Source: Metallyticus violacea (taxonomy: Eukaryota > Arthropoda > Insecta > Mantodea > Metallyticidae). From it: a DNA stretch of 64,000 nt. A model generated the notes under the pieces. That model searched no databases. It had not been told where the DNA came from and saw only the letters and a program-made list of their open reading frames with translations. This document shows, one piece after another, positions 12,051 through 24,235 of this stretch; the stretch's first letter is position 1; every line of letters begins with the position of its first letter. Both the position numbers and the translations under genes were made by a program. The stretch covers positions 137,194,501-137,258,500 of the forward strand of contig CM060831.1 of assembly GCA_030762175.1 (NCBI GenBank), given 5' to 3'.

Positions 12051-12894
12051 AAAGTAATGATAATAGGGTACTGAAAACTCAATTTTATATGCAAAACTCT
12101 CGCATGATGAGAAAATTTATATATGGTGCATAGTAAATGCATACAAAGCAATAAAGCCTAACTTTTTGAGAATACCATAAATGATACAGGAATGGCATAC
12201 TAATGGTATGTGATTTTTATTCATAGAGGAAGTTAAAAAAATAAAGTGTACAGAATAAACCCCTGCATGTAGGAAGAACTGAAAGAAAATGTCAGGTCAA
12301 AAATTGACTCAATTTTGGAAGATGAATTTATGCATCTGAATGACAATTTTCTAAAAAGATGCCAGGAGTATGTGGACGTTGCAGAACATTTCCAACATCA
12401 TCTGCCATAAGGTGTGTGCATTAGTAATTGCAGTTGAAATTGCAAGACCTGGAATAAGTTGTGCAGATATAACATCTGCTTCACTGGGAGTTATCTCTCT
12501 GAAATTTGATCTATCAGCAGCCATGAAATGGGTAGCAAAACCATGAAAGACCCAGTATAATACTGAAGTAATAGAATCAGTAAAGTAAATGCTTTAATAA
12601 GCATATTGACAAGTGGCATAATGCACTGTCGTAATGGCAGTGATGTGAGTTTTAAAAAATGTAACAAAAATTATTTTTTATCATTTCTTGCAGGAACTTT
12701 TTTAAAATGCTGGAAAATTATTCTCTGTTAGCTCTCTGTTCTACATTTTAATATTTAATAACCATACTACTATTAATTAATTTATTTTTTCATTTATTAA
12801 TTTGCAGTGATAAAATGTAAATATTTTACAGTTGCAGTTCTTGAAGGATTTCAGGGTGACAAATATTAACTTATTAAATTTTTTTAAAAATTGT

Positions 12895-12940
12895 AAAAAC
12901 TTTAAGAAATGAAGAGGGCTAGACGACAGATTGAATTTAA
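12895..12940. repeat. Solo end of PLE family A
   Basis: AAGAAATGAAGAGGGCTAGACGACAGATTGAATT resembles, in part, the GTTAAGACGACAGATTTAAT end after the PLE at 3.17 kb and the mirrored AATCTGTCGTCTTAACACTC ends at 0.99 and 14.63 kb. Nothing else of the element is visible next to it. Confidence 0.5.
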
Positions 12941-13702
12941 TTAATAAATATTAACTTCTTTCATAAGAGATTTTCTTATAATACTCATTGGGAAATTTCC
13001 AAATTTGTGGCTTTTTTCCATTGTTCATTTCTGTGTACAAAATGCTAAGTACTGAAAAGAAGATATTGAACATTTGTATTTAAGTGTCAAGGGATGGACC
13101 TGTATAGGAAGGAGTTACTAAAGCAACAAAGGCTTAAATTACACAGGAAAATTACTTTAATTGAAATTTTCAGAAAGGATAATAGAAACATAGGACAGTT
13201 TTTGAGTAAAGCTAAAAAAGTCGAATTGATTGATAAAAAAAGTAGGTAGTTTAAACATAATTGCATGTTTTTAATAATTTGGCAATTTTTCAAGAAATAA
13301 TTATAAATTGCATATAGATATTGAATTATGTATATTGAACATGTCTGGCAAAGAGTGAATTTGCCTAGTAGAAATAAATAACTGAAAACTATGCAAAACA
13401 TACTCAGATTAAACTTACTCAGTTACTTAACAATTTCATTAAAAATCTTTGACTTAACATAGGGCAGTAGGGTATAAAAAGAAATTAAGTTATGAATGCC
13501 ACATTCATATGTATTTCAAGCTAAAAGTTTGTGAATATTTTGTTTTTACAGTGTGATATAACATGGTTGTATATCAAAAAGTGATTAAAACAGTACTATT
13601 TTCTTTTGCTACTTTTTTTTTTTTTTAGATGAAAGTAGTTACAAAATCAAGAAACTAACAGAAAATTGTATAATGACTCATTTACATATGGAAATATTCT
13701 AG

Positions 13703-13906
13703 GTTGACTTCTTCTGGATCAACCGTGATCAGCGCTCCTTTGAATGGTTTGTGAATCTGCTATCTCAGCTAGAAATAGAACAGGCTGAGCTAGGAGGAGC
13801 AATGGAACGCTTTCTAGAGATGCACATGTATATCACAAGTGCCCTACAAAAGACAGATATGAAAGCTGTTGGATTACAGTTGGCTCTTGATCTCCTGCAT
13901 GAAAAG
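13703..13906 (+). CDS. NOX5: NOX5 exon with FFWINRDQRSFEWF block (68 codons)
   Basis: The exon continues the NADPH-binding domain. It begins VDFFWINRDQRSFEWFVNLL, the strand-helix segment after the nucleotide loop that is close to NOX5 of other animals, and ends ALDLLHEK. The acceptor is ATTCTAG after a long T tract at about 13615-13630, and the donor is AAG|GTATTC. Both are phase 0 and the exon is exactly 204 nt, so it joins the exons at 5275-5484 and 23216-23413 without shifting the frame. A start codon inside the exon (13751) is not the gene start. The acidic/hydrophobic stretch LEIEQAELGGAMERFLE is typical of the NOX5 lineage rather than DUOX. Confidence 0.93.
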
Positions 13907-14624
13907 GTATTCTTTTTCATTATGAGATTAATTTTTCACAGTGTTGCATTAATTTAGCTTAACTTTTGCTTCTGGAATTTATATGTAACTTAATAGGGTA
14001 TTATACAATTATTGGAATATCATAAAATGGAGTAAATAGCAACAGTTTCTTATCTTTGTTCTGATACAGTTGGAAAAAATATTAATAGACACAGCCTTGA
14101 AAAAAATTAGAAAAGCATCCTTTTGAAAGATTTAGAAATATTGCATGAATGAAAAATAAAAATCTCACCAGCTGCTATAGCCCATCAGTTATGGTGATTT
14201 CATCTGTATTGCATATAAATAATATTTCACAGTTATATTTTAGACCAACCAGAAATGTATTACAACATTGTTCATCTTTTTAAAAAAAGACTTTTATTAT
14301 GATAAGATTTATACAAATGTTAGGCATAAAAGTGTAAATAAATTATGTTACATGCCAAAAAAATTAATTTACTAAAATTTCAGTAGTCAATTAAGCAGTC
14401 TTTTGTTGAAAGCTGATTAATGCAGGAAAGTTAATTTTTAAGGAGGTGTATTTTTTAAATTTTTTTGTAAATTACTAGGACTATAAGTATGAAGGGTTCA
14501 CATTTATATTGCTGTTTTAAGCACTAATTTGATTATGTGTTTTATATTTATAATGTAAGAATAAAATTTCTTGACTTTTTTCAGAAGAAGATTAATGCAA
14601 AAAGGAAAGCTAAAATGTTTATAA

Positions 14625-14831
14625 ATTGAATCTGTCGTCTTAACACTCTTCATGCTTCACTAACCTTAAAAATATATGGAACCGATTTCAAAGATATGTT
14701 ATCTCCATCTTCAGCCATGGATGACTGGTGTGAAAGGCTGTTGTTGCGTAGTATCAGAAGCAATGTTCCGCTCTGGTGAAACTTTTATGAACTTAAAATT
14801 TATATTTTCTTCTTTCGGAATGTCAAAATTC
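14625..14831 (-). mobile_element. PLE family A 3' end, minus arm of mini inverted pair
   Basis: Only the last part of the endonuclease frame (NFDIPKEENI-like tail, complement of about 14780-14831) and the 3' terminal motif survive. The CTGAAGA core is intact here (14714-14708), followed by a hairpin and GAAAT. It meets the next copy head-to-head at about 14831. Confidence 0.8.
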
Positions 14832-15055
14832 CATAAGGATCATTTGATAAATTTTGACATTCCGAAAGAAGAAAATATAAATTTTAAGTTCATAAAAGTT
14901 TCACCAGAGCGGAATATTGCTTCTGATACTACACAACAACAACCTTTTACACCAGTCATCCACGGCCGAAGATGGAGATAACATATCTTTGAAACCGGTC
15001 CCAGATTCAATTCACATGAGCTTGACTGTGTTAGTTCCATATGAAAACTTTTTTT
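14832..15055 (+). mobile_element. PLE family A 3' end, plus arm of mini inverted pair
   Basis: The plus-strand frame reads KDHLINFDIPKEENINFKFI, SPERNIASDTT, then ends near 14931, matching the tails at 1.1 and 3.05 kb. The terminal motif CCGAAGA...GAAACCGGTCCC lies at 14966-15002. Together with the preceding arm it forms an inverted repeat of about 200 nt per arm with essentially no spacer. Confidence 0.8.
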
Positions 15056-15905
15056 TAAAGATTTACTATTTTTAAAAAATTTTGATGTTTATAAATGCTT
15101 ACATCTAAGGACTTTTTCATTTTCATTTTTTTGTTTTTAACTGGTTATTTTTCATGAGGATAGCATCTGGCAATGCACAGAAATGCAATTTTTTACCTTA
15201 TTACAACACATCTTGTTGCATATGACTACAAAGCAATAATACATATAGGATGTCTTTATCAATATACATAACAAAATATATACTTTAAATTATACAAGAA
15301 AAGATAATTTTATAGAGATCCTCAATAACATCCTTATAAGAATGTTTGGCTGCTTACAGTATTCCAAAATGTTTCATTAGGTTTAAGACATATATTTTCT
15401 TATCCTTACTGATCATCATCATCTTTGACAAAATAGCTGCTTTCTTTACTTTCTGTCTGCAGTTCGTGACTTCAATACCTCAGCCTGAACAGCATTTTCA
15501 GTATGTGTCCATTACTGATAGCAGTACACTTTTTTTTTAGATCTTTCATAGGTTATCACTCTTGGGTTGTTATTTTGAAAGGAATCTTAGATCAATAGTT
15601 CTTTTGTATGCTGGATTTCAAATCCTGTGCTTTACAATCTTTAATTAGTTCTTTGACATTCCATGTTATTCTAATACATCATAGTATTGAAATGGAGACA
15701 ATTTTTTTTTCTTTTTCTTCTTGGTAGGCTTTTTCTATTCTACTGAAGACTTTTGTCAGAGCCATATAGCTCTGGTTGCAAACTGGTAAGTAATGGATTA
15801 ACTTATTACATTTTTTGCTTTATTAAAAACAAAAATAAAAAAATAAGCATGGTCATCATTGCAGTATTTTTATTTTGGCTTGTAGAGGAGTCTTTGTCAT
15901 TGAAT
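15056..15905. other. Non-coding intronic stretch
   Basis: No gene or recognisable repeat was seen; the short open frames have no supporting motif. Confidence 0.4.
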
Positions 15906-15908
15906 TGG

Positions 15909-16193
15909 TTTATTTACAGACACTCTTTAACATCTCAGGTCATCAGCATCCCATTCTATTCAGGATGTAAAATGACAGACAAATTTTGCTCAGAGGACTC
16001 TGCTTTCAGGCTTGAGGTTCTATATCATGCTGTAAATGTATAACATGGGACCCACAGCTTCACTTCCCTTCCAAAGGAAGCCATATTTAGGATTTTTATA
16101 CCCAAACAAATCCATCATTCCTGGCTGGGTTTGAACCCATGATCTTGGATTTAGAAGGAAAGTATGGTTATCACTACACCACCAGGATGGACT
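15909..16193 (-). mobile_element. tRNA-derived SINE, family A
   Basis: On the minus strand it starts near 16193 with a tRNA-like head (GTCCATCCTGGTGGTGTAGT, a B-box GGTTTGAACCC-like element in ATGGGTTCAAACCCAGCC) and follows the body of the 60.85 kb copy to CATCTCAGGTCATC and GACACTC. Diverged by point changes and small deletions. Confidence 0.85.
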
Positions 16194-17059
16194 TAGGAAA
16201 ATAATTAATTTCATTTGACTCACTTTCTGGCTGGACTATCTCAAAGTTTTGAACCAAATCCAGTACACCAGAATCAACTTTTCCAGCCATGCATAAAAAA
16301 TTATGTTTTCCTTTGTCTGATTTTGTGATTGGTCATAATGCACAAATTGTATACCGGACTTGTCTTGGATGGAATAGAATACTTCACTTGCAGAGAGTTT
16401 TGGCACTATGGGTTGGTTTTACTATAAATAAAAGCATATTTTTATCATGTTTGAATTTGTCTCCATTATTGCATACAATCCTTTTTCACAAAGTTTGTGC
16501 AGTCTGTATTTTGTTCTCTGTTGAATTTTTTTCTTGAAATTGTGTCTCCTTTTTATTTTCAAGAGATAAATCTTAAATATTGAACATGTATCTGTATGGA
16601 GGTTCTAAATGATAGATTAAGGCAATGATAGAATCTATAGAATACTATCTCGTAAGTAATGTTGGTTTTAAGCAAAACTTTATTTGAAATGTGTTCTGAC
16701 AAGAAATGCAACTAATATTTAAAGTAAAGGCTACTATTATGTAGTCTTGAACAACTTTCAGCAAGGTTTGTTAATCTGTGATGATACCACTTTCTAGATT
16801 TTGATGCAAAAAATTGGTGATATGGGTTGGTATAGATGCCCAGCAATATAAACATGTATAAATGTCCTGCATGCATATCAAAACTAGTGCAGTTAAAACC
16901 TTCAACTTGTTAAAATATTTTTCCATGAAACAATTTATAAATTATACAACACAAGCTTACTTCTAAAAGTAGTGATGTGTATGATACATTTGAAAGCATG
17001 GGTAAGTACACAAGGGTATATCTGTAAAATCACTGCAAAGGTTGCAGGTTTGTTAGATT

Positions 17060-17245
17060 TTTCTATCCCTTGAGTGTAAAGTCCTCAAATGCAGTTAAGA
17101 AGAGAAGCATTCTAGGTCTTTTAGGGTACCTCCTCAGCATTTGCATTTGTGAGGACTAAGAAAAACCTGAAAAACATCTTAGTCAGGGAGAATGATCCAG
17201 GGCCTTCTTCCATAAAAGTGTGGTCTAATATATTACAAGTGCATG
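17060..17245 (-). mobile_element. SINE family B, diverged copy
   Basis: The minus-strand sequence carries TTTTTCAGGTTTTTCTTAGT and a GAGGAGGTACCCTAAAAG-like stretch, matching the body of the copy at 60.02 kb. The tRNA-like head is largely lost. Confidence 0.6.
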
Positions 17246-17289
17246 GACTTGTATCTGGCAGTTATTAATAAAATTCTGTTCCACAAATA

Positions 17290-18200
17290 TTTCTGCTGTG
17301 CTTGAACTTCACAACTCCATACCTACAAATGTACAAGTGGTTTTTCGTTGTTCTGTTCCATAGAAATATTAGTATTAGTTGGGCACTGGTAATTTGTATA
17401 AATTTCTATACAAGTATAGGAATATTGGTAACTTCAAACACCAGGACAACATTTTTTTATCTTTTTAATGATTTTGGGAATCAATTGACCCAAATGTGTT
17501 AAGTATTAGTGAAATTAGTGATGATAATGATGAATAGGAATATGTATAAAGAAAGAATTAATAAGCATTTCTGTACAATGATAATGTTGGGTTAAGTGTA
17601 ATTAAAGTATGGCTTATGACTGTAATTGATATTTTCTGTTTAAAATGCATATATCAGACCAGCATCTTAGTTAATGTATTTTTTAAGGTTCTTGCTAAAT
17701 GTAATGAAAATAATTTCTTTTCATTCTTCAGTTTCCTTTAAAATAATTCTTTTTGACACAATTTTCCGAGTTTTTGTTTGCTTTAATGGTTGTCAAGCAA
17801 TATAACCAAATAAATAAGTATAAATAATCAAATAGACTAATAATATAAATGACCGAGAACAATCAGGAAGCTCAACTCTTCTGCATCTCTTGGCGACTGA
17901 AAATAATGCTCCTAAATGTAGCCTTGTGGGATCGTCATCTCAAAGTGGGTTATTACGCTTGAATATCAGTAAATAAGTATTTAAATTGTTATATCTGAGA
18001 AAAAATGTAAGGCCCATTTAGCAAGAACGAAAATAATTCACTCTGTACATTAAAAATCCCTAAGGAGTGGATATAACTTAATTCAAGTATGATGACTTAT
18101 GGCAAAGAGCTGTTCCTCCATCTTGCTCTAATATGATGTCACTTATAACTTTTTACTAATACAAGTGTTGCACTTTTTTCATGGAATATAAAGTTAAAGA
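17290..18200. other. Non-coding intronic stretch
   Basis: No feature beyond AT-rich DNA could be supported here. Confidence 0.4.
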
Positions 18201-18204
18201 CCAT

Positions 18205-18440
18205 ATTTAACATTTAAAAAAGTTGAGTCGAAATTGTAACATATACATCATTAAGATTTTAATGAAAAGGAAGATCAGTTTCCGGAGCCATCATTCCTAT
18301 CATCAGTTCCTGGTCGACTGTCGGTCTCGCTCCTCATGGTGGATTGATTTGTTTCTGATGGAGAAACTAGTCTTCCTTTTTATTAAAATCTTAGTGATGT
18401 ATATGTTACAATTTCGACTCAACTTTTTTAAATGTTAAAT
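18205..18440. repeat. Foldback repeat with hammerhead-like centre
   Basis: Arms of about 75 nt at about 18207-18288 and 18361-18438 are near-perfect inverted copies (AACATTTAAAAAAGTTGAGT and its complement, then TGTAACATATACATCA and its complement). The central part, read on the minus strand, has CTGATGA (18306-18300) and GGAAAC (18293-18288) around an imperfect GGA/TCC stem. A single diverged arm of the same family recurs at 58.18-58.27 kb. Confidence 0.8.
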
Positions 18441-19102
18441 TATTTAATTAAAGACCATACTTTACAAGTACTTATATTAATAGACTTGTATTATTAGACC
18501 ATACTTTTATGGAATATGGTGAGAAACAAATCCCAAACCTCTGGCTCATAGGGTACCTCAACAACCTTAGCCACTTGTGTCAGAGAAGTGTGATCCCCTT
18601 GCTGATATCAGCACCTCTTCCCATGAACTCATGATGCTGCAATGCTTCACTGTTTTAAAAGTTAGGCACTGCATAAATAACAGAATTTGGTACTCGTCAT
18701 TCTCTCAGTATGTGTGGAGATATTGTTCATTTTCTATGACACATAATGTACATCTTCTTTTGAAACTTATCTGCTCCTCTGTACTAATGTACCCAATTTC
18801 TATTAGAATGATTTCTTTAAATTCTTCCAGTATGTGAGAATTAATTACATATACTTCATTTTTTTTAGTTTTCCTTATAAATTGAATTAAAAAAAACTAT
18901 TAGTTTGCAGAATGAGTAGGCCATAATAATAATTTTGCAGAAAAATATAGGGCACAGTTCCATTATGAATGAATAATGTAAGAGATGTGAAAATGCACAT
19001 CAAACCACAATAGAAGAACTTTTAAGAAATCACAGGAATTAGGACAATTGGTGCAGAGGAACTGATATGAGTAGATGATAGTTTCTGTAGATGTGGATTG
19101 TG

Positions 19103-19133
<31 letters not shown>

Positions 19134-20480
19134 ATGTGTATGTCAGAAAATTAGAACACTTCCAGCACCTACTGTGAGAACAATGACTACCAAATGCTGT
19201 TATTTAACTCTTAGTTGGGTACTATGTCTCTTCAGTTCCCCCCCCGTATGAAGTAACTTTAATGTAAATTGGCTCCAACTCAAAGTAGTTCTTTAAACCT
19301 TTCAAAGAGCTTCATTGCTCATTATTGATCAGTTTACCATTATTTTTGTTTCATTATGAAGCAAATGTATCTGTAAGATACATTGTGCCCACTAAATGTA
19401 CCTCATTGTTTTGAGTGCTTTGCTGCTGTCATCCAGGTTTTCATGCATACAATTTCACAGAAATAAAAGGTATTCAATCTAAATTATTCCAGTGACTTAC
19501 AAAAGCCTTGGGGGTTTAACATTATTACATTTAGCTGCAAATTTCTGTTAGTCTGAAATGAGATTACTTTTAGTTTATATAACTGAAAAAAATTCACTTC
19601 TTGCAAATCCGTTCTGCATACTCTAAGCAGTAGTAAACTTAACATTTTTGCAGCAATACCTGAAAGTTGCTTCTTGTCAGATTCCTAGAAACAACTCTTA
19701 CAAAAATTTGCATTTCTTTTGTGGAAGAAGTAGGAGAAAACTTAGCAATTTTATGAAAAAATGTAAAAACCACCTGCTGATGTTTGCCATTTATCTATGT
19801 ATTGAGAAATATAATTTTCTTTTATTTGTTATAGTATGACAGTAATAATAATTTATTTCATATAACACAGAGTGACCTAATGAACTATTAATCAACTTGC
19901 ATTGTTTTTCCTATAGCACTTGTTTCCTTTGATGTATATTGTAGAGTGCTGCTGACACAACCATACAACAGTTTCCTTAACTGTTTTAAAAAGTTTTGCT
20001 TAGCAACTTATGAAAGGAGATGCTGAAACTGCCACTGTCATTGACAATATATATTTGGCACCTCTTTAAAAGAATGATCCATTTTTCACTATAGACTGAA
20101 TATCTGCAGGAAATAACCAGTATTACTCCAAGTGGTGGATAGATTTAAAGAGGTATCAGAAATGTATGGACAATGGTGATGGATAGTTTCAGTACTTCCT
20201 TTCATAAAGCTGGTATGTAAAACCTTTTAAAATAGTTAAGGAACTGTTTTATGATTGTATCACCATTCTATAATACTTGCATGTAATAAGGGGTGCTGCT
20301 CTTGCCTATAGGCAAAATGTCAAAATTTGGTTTATAGTTCATTAGGTCATTCTATATAAGCACATATTATTTCAGTATGTGCATTGTATTAAATTGTTTT
20401 TACAAATGAAATAAATACTATAATATAAATATAACACTAAAATAATTATAATAATAACAAAAAATGAAATATTATATATA
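18441..20480. other. Intronic stretch with a GCGT microsatellite
   Basis: A (GCGT)n tract of about 35 nt lies at 19099-19133. Otherwise no gene or recognised repeat is visible; small open frames lack motifs. Confidence 0.5.
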
Positions 20481-20481
20481 G

Positions 20482-20766
20482 AAGAATTTTGAGACAGCAC
20501 TGAGTCATAAATGTAGCGAGTATCTCTCTGTTCCTGATTGTTTAACGATAGGTATTGCACTCAACGGAGGGTTAAAACATAACAGCAGTGAAGAATTGGA
20601 ACATTGCGAGCCAATGGAAGTAATTTCCTGCAATAATGTCACTGTAATGTCACTGGCTGGCGAATTTGCAAGCCAATTTTTAAAAGTGTTTCTCTCTACT
20701 AGTACCACAGAATACACCAGAGAGGGTGCTGAAGTATTATTTCCAGATGCATCAATTGTCTGGTGA
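20482..20766 (+). other. Unrecognised 95-codon open frame, possibly decayed coding sequence
   Basis: The frame from AAGAAT (20482) to TGA (20764-20766) reads ...CSEYLSVPDCLTIGIALNGG, then SSEELEHCEPMEVISCNNVT and EFASQFLKVFLSTSTTEYTR. Its amino-acid composition (E, S, C, T with hydrophobic patches) looks more protein-like than the AT-derived frames nearby, and after the stop THFEEMFIVSEE continues in the same frame. No start codon with context, splice sites or family motif could be identified. It may be a remnant of a transposon protein or pure chance. Confidence 0.25.
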
Positions 20767-22139
20767 ACACATTTTGAAGAAATGTTTATTGTTTCAGAAG
20801 AAATTTGAAAAATTAAATTAATAATATGAAAAAGGAACAATGAATGAAGAATGGTTTGGAAAATATATGGAAAGAACATTTAGTAAAAGGATTTAAAGGA
20901 CATAAATAGACAATGTAAATATATCAAAATAGGAGTAGCAGCTAGGTTTCAAGTAGGAACCTAGGGCTCAGAGGTTTGAAGGAAAGCTGGATGTGAAGGT
21001 AAAAAAATGCAATTATAGTTTGGCTTGAATGTAAAGGAACAATAATTGAAGGAATGTACTAATTAATAGAAAATTATTAAATATTAGCAAAGTTGTAATA
21101 TATATATATAGAAAGATCTTTGCAGATCATTTTTAAATTATGGTTAGGAGAGTATTTTTCAGGGTCATGAGGGGTCAAAAGTAAAATGGTTTATGGATGA
21201 CTAAAAAAATGTATATTTAATCATATACACAGAATATAAGGAGCAATGAACTGCTAAGAAACCAAATGCTGATAAAGTATGAAGAAGAAAATAATATTTA
21301 GAGAATCGGGATCTTAGGATAGTTTTACATTTTTTGCTTTCCTTATTGTACATTTAAAGACTTGAGATATTATGTAAAATGAAATGAAGACAAATTTATG
21401 TTACGTAATATTTGCCACTTACCACATATAATTAAAATAATTGTCTAATTTAATTTAATACTTCTGAAAGGGAGAAGGCAATACTGAACACTTAATGTAA
21501 ATAGGACAATTTTAAACTATTTCACTAAAAATATAATACAAAAATCAAATAATCTCAACTCCTATAAAATTAATGAAAGCATTTGAAGTTATGTTTCTCT
21601 TTAGTCTCTATGAACTTATTTAGAGGGATGATCCTTCTTACTGGTCTTGTGGATTTTATTGAAGGGATTAGTTTTTGAAATATTGAACTCAAAAATGCAA
21701 TGCTAGTTGTACGTGCCATTTGCCTCCTGGTCTGAAGAATAAGAGTCCAAAGAATAATTTGATTGGATAGCATTGGATTATCATGCTTTTAGCCAGTGGA
21801 AATGAATTCCTGAATAATTTATAGTGTGATAAATTTAAAATTTACCTTGCCTGGATAATTTGTATATTTAAGTAATTTGTTGGTTAAGTTAAAAGTAACT
21901 TTAAGGCACCTGCAATCTTTTATTATGCAACAAACATTAATGGCATTGTAAGAATCAGTCCAAAGCAAGCTATACAGGATCAATATTTTAATTATTGTAG
22001 TTTTTAATTTTGATGATGAAATCTGTTGCTCTGTAAATAAATTATAACAAATAGAAAAGAATATGTACATTGGTTACCTGCTTCCTACTGTAAAATGTTT
22101 GATACAAGAGCTTTGTAGAAAATTTGATGACCATTCATT

Positions 22140-22760
22140 GTCTTATAATGAAAGCTTTACTGGAAGGAGCTGAGAAGAGTTTGCCCAATAAAAAACTCAG
22201 ATAGCAGCAGGTCTGATTTCTGCCTTAAAAATTTCATAGTTAGACAAGCAGGAAAAAGAAGACACAAAAACTCTTGTTATCCAGGAAATAAATGCTAGCT
22301 CTGAAGAAATTATGTAGTTGACTCAGCAGTTGCTGAAGAAAAGTAGAGAACAAAAACAGCAATGACAAAGACAATGTTTTCTCATTGATTCTTCAGAGGC
22401 TGCACCTCCTACAATGGATTAATGGGCAGCTTATCTGTCTAGCACCTATAAGGACATTAGATTAATATTTTCTTACTGAAGAGATTGTTTTTGAAAATTA
22501 GTGTGGGAATTCCATCTGGTGCAACTGAAGAAAGATTTTTGGGGTATATGAAGAAGTAATTTCACAAAAAAGAACTCAGCTTAAAGATAGCAATTTCAGT
22601 ATGCAGCTTTTTGCAAAATCAATGGAAAGAGAATTGCAAAGTAATTGCACTTTTCATTATAATTTTCAAAAGTAATTTTTACTCATAATTAATTAAAATG
22701 TTTATCGAGTAATTGTAATTGAGGTCAATTACTTTTTCCAAGTAGTTTTAGCAACAGTGA
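22140..22760 (+). mobile_element. Probable hAT transposon 3' remnant
   Basis: The sequence about 22500-22620, read across two frames, gives GIPSGATEERFLGYMKK and then SQKRTQLKDSNFSMQLFAKS. This resembles the C-terminal dimerisation block of hAT transposases (IPAS..ER.FS...SKKRxRLK...LLFLK). It is followed at 22630-22750 by AAAGTAATTGCAC and GTAATTGTAATTG repeats, a sub-terminal pattern common in hAT elements, and a GCAACAGTG end at about 22750-22759. Frames are broken throughout. The 5' end was not located. Confidence 0.45.
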
Positions 22761-23215
22761 CAACAGGTATATAAATAATAAAAATACTGTGAATATGGGA
22801 TATATTTTTCTTTTAATTTTACATTCTCACTTGTAATTCATTTTAATACTCTTATAACTACTTTTTAAGAAAAGCAGTAATAGTTGTATTTATATTCATG
22901 ATTAGTGAACCAAACATATTTTTTTATTCCTTTAATTATATTTATTTTACATTAGGAATGCTCTTCAAATGTTATTGCAAGCACATTCTACATTTTAAAG
23001 CAAACTATAACTTTTGCATAATTCTTTATTAAGACTGTAACATAAGTTAGTCTAAAATGTGTTTGTACACCAAACAATAATTCTGTGCATTTAGCACAGA
23101 AGCTGTTAGATTACTCCATTCTATAAACATGTCTCTTTCATGTACCTTAAATTAGCTTCTGTGTTTTGTTTTAGACAAATCTCTGCTCATTTTGTTGTAT
23201 TTCTTGTACTTATAG

Positions 23216-23413
23216 GAAAAACGTGACCTAATCACAGGACTGAAGACCAGGACCAATGCAGGAAGACCTAATTGGGATAAGGTGTTCAAACAGTTGCTGA
23301 CTCAGAAGAAAGGGAAAATAACAGTGTTCTATTGTGGACCACCACAACTCGGCAGAATACTGCGTGTAAAGTGTGACCAGTTTGGCTTCAGTTTCCGCAA
23401 AGAAGTCTTCTAA
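23216..23413 (+). CDS. NOX5: NOX5 terminal coding exon (65 codons + stop)
   Basis: The last coding exon starts EKRDLITGLKTRTNAGRPNW after TTATAG. It contains the conserved NADPH-binding VFYCGPPQLGRILR and ends FGFSFRKEVF followed by TAA at 23411-23413. NADPH oxidases end with an FxxxF-type tail whose last aromatic stacks near the flavin; here the terminal residue is F, as usual. Phase 0 continues from the exon at 13703-13906, and no frame damage is visible in any of the three firm exons, so the gene appears intact in this part. With the 5275 and 13703 exons it gives 203 residues. Confidence 0.95.
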   Translation, partial: EKRDLITGLKTRTNAGRPNWDKVFKQLLTQKKGKITVFYCGPPQLGRILRVKCDQFGFSFRKEVF

Positions 23414-24000
23414 AGTTCCTTTGGCTGGTGCAGAAAAAACTGTAATTCTGAAATGGTTGATTACCATTCATGGGCTAAGCACCAATCCTAAATGGAGATA
23501 CTTTGTCCTCAGTGAAAATAATTGCTAAAAAATCTTGATTTAAGCTTGTTTCACCATTAAGAATTTGATCTGCAGTTTTAGATATCTGATAGCAGTAACC
23601 TTTAATGTTATTATTAATTTTATTTATATTTTTATCCATCATTGCAGTATAGTTAATAATTGATTGGTATGATTTGCAACAGATTTTCAAATTTTCAAAT
23701 CTACTATTGAATCAAGCAAATTTGGTAGAATAAGATGCAGTAAGTTGAAGTATGTGTCTTTGCAATATAGTTTTATGCAGATATGGTCACCTTTTGAGAA
23801 TGTCTCATGACAGAATTTCATAATTAATATTGTTATAATAAGCATTATTATTTATTTTCTTTTTCCTGTATATTACAGAGAGGGTCATAAAAGTATTGAT
23901 CATTTATGCAGTCTTTTTGCATGTGTCAAATGAGTACATTTTAATATAATTCGACATTAATAACAACTAAAAATTATTAAATAAAATAACTTAAATATTA
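23414..24000 (+). other. NOX5: NOX5 3' untranslated region, end not determined
   Basis: Sequence after the stop is non-coding and AT-rich. A possible AATAAA polyadenylation signal occurs near 23982-23990 (TTAAATAAAATAAC), just before a foldback repeat. The true cleavage site cannot be fixed from sequence alone. Confidence 0.4.
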
Positions 24001-24002
24001 AT

Positions 24003-24235
24003 TTATATCATTGTATGGTTCAGTTGAACTACACACTCTTCACTTACTTTTCATAAATGTATGGGACCAGTTTTGAGAACAGTTGAACTTTAGCCTGGCT
24101 GAAGGAACTAAATGTTCTCGAAACCGGTTCCATACATTTATGAAAAGTAAGTGAAGCTTTAAGAGTATGTAGTTCAACTGAATCATACAATGATATCAGT
24201 TAATATGATTAGCTTCACTGTGCAAGTTCCAATTT
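24003..24235. repeat. Foldback repeat, PLE-type terminus (family D)
   Basis: Arms of roughly 75 nt at about 24009-24082 and 24115-24195 share ATCATTGTATGGTTCAGTTG, ACTACA, CTTCACTTACTTTTCATAAA and their complements. The centre has CTGAAGGAAC, a loop, GTTCTCGAAAC and CCGGTTCC (24099-24131). The end GCTTCACTGTGCAAGTTCC resembles the GCTTCACTATGTTAGTTCC after the PLE at 3.19 kb. Single partial arms recur at 33.0, 40.8 and possibly 58.03 kb. Confidence 0.8.

Larger units (their letters stand above)
5485..13702 (+). other. NOX5: NOX5 intron, about 8.2 kb
   Basis: The intron joins two firm phase-0 exons. It contains a foldback repeat (5.76-5.88 kb), a dead LINE with a nested PLE terminus (6.1-10.3 kb), an unclassified repeat (10.4-11.4 kb) and a SINE. 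It ends in a long T tract, and the acceptor is TTCTAG. Nothing in it looks like a further exon. Confidence 0.8.
13907..23215 (+). other. NOX5: NOX5 intron, about 9.3 kb
   Basis: It lies between two firm phase-0 exons and ends with ...TTGTACTTATAG. It holds a mini head-to-head PLE (14.6-15.05 kb), SINE A and B copies, a foldback (18.2-18.44 kb), a tetranucleotide repeat and a hAT-like relic. No convincing additional exon was seen. Confidence 0.8.
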
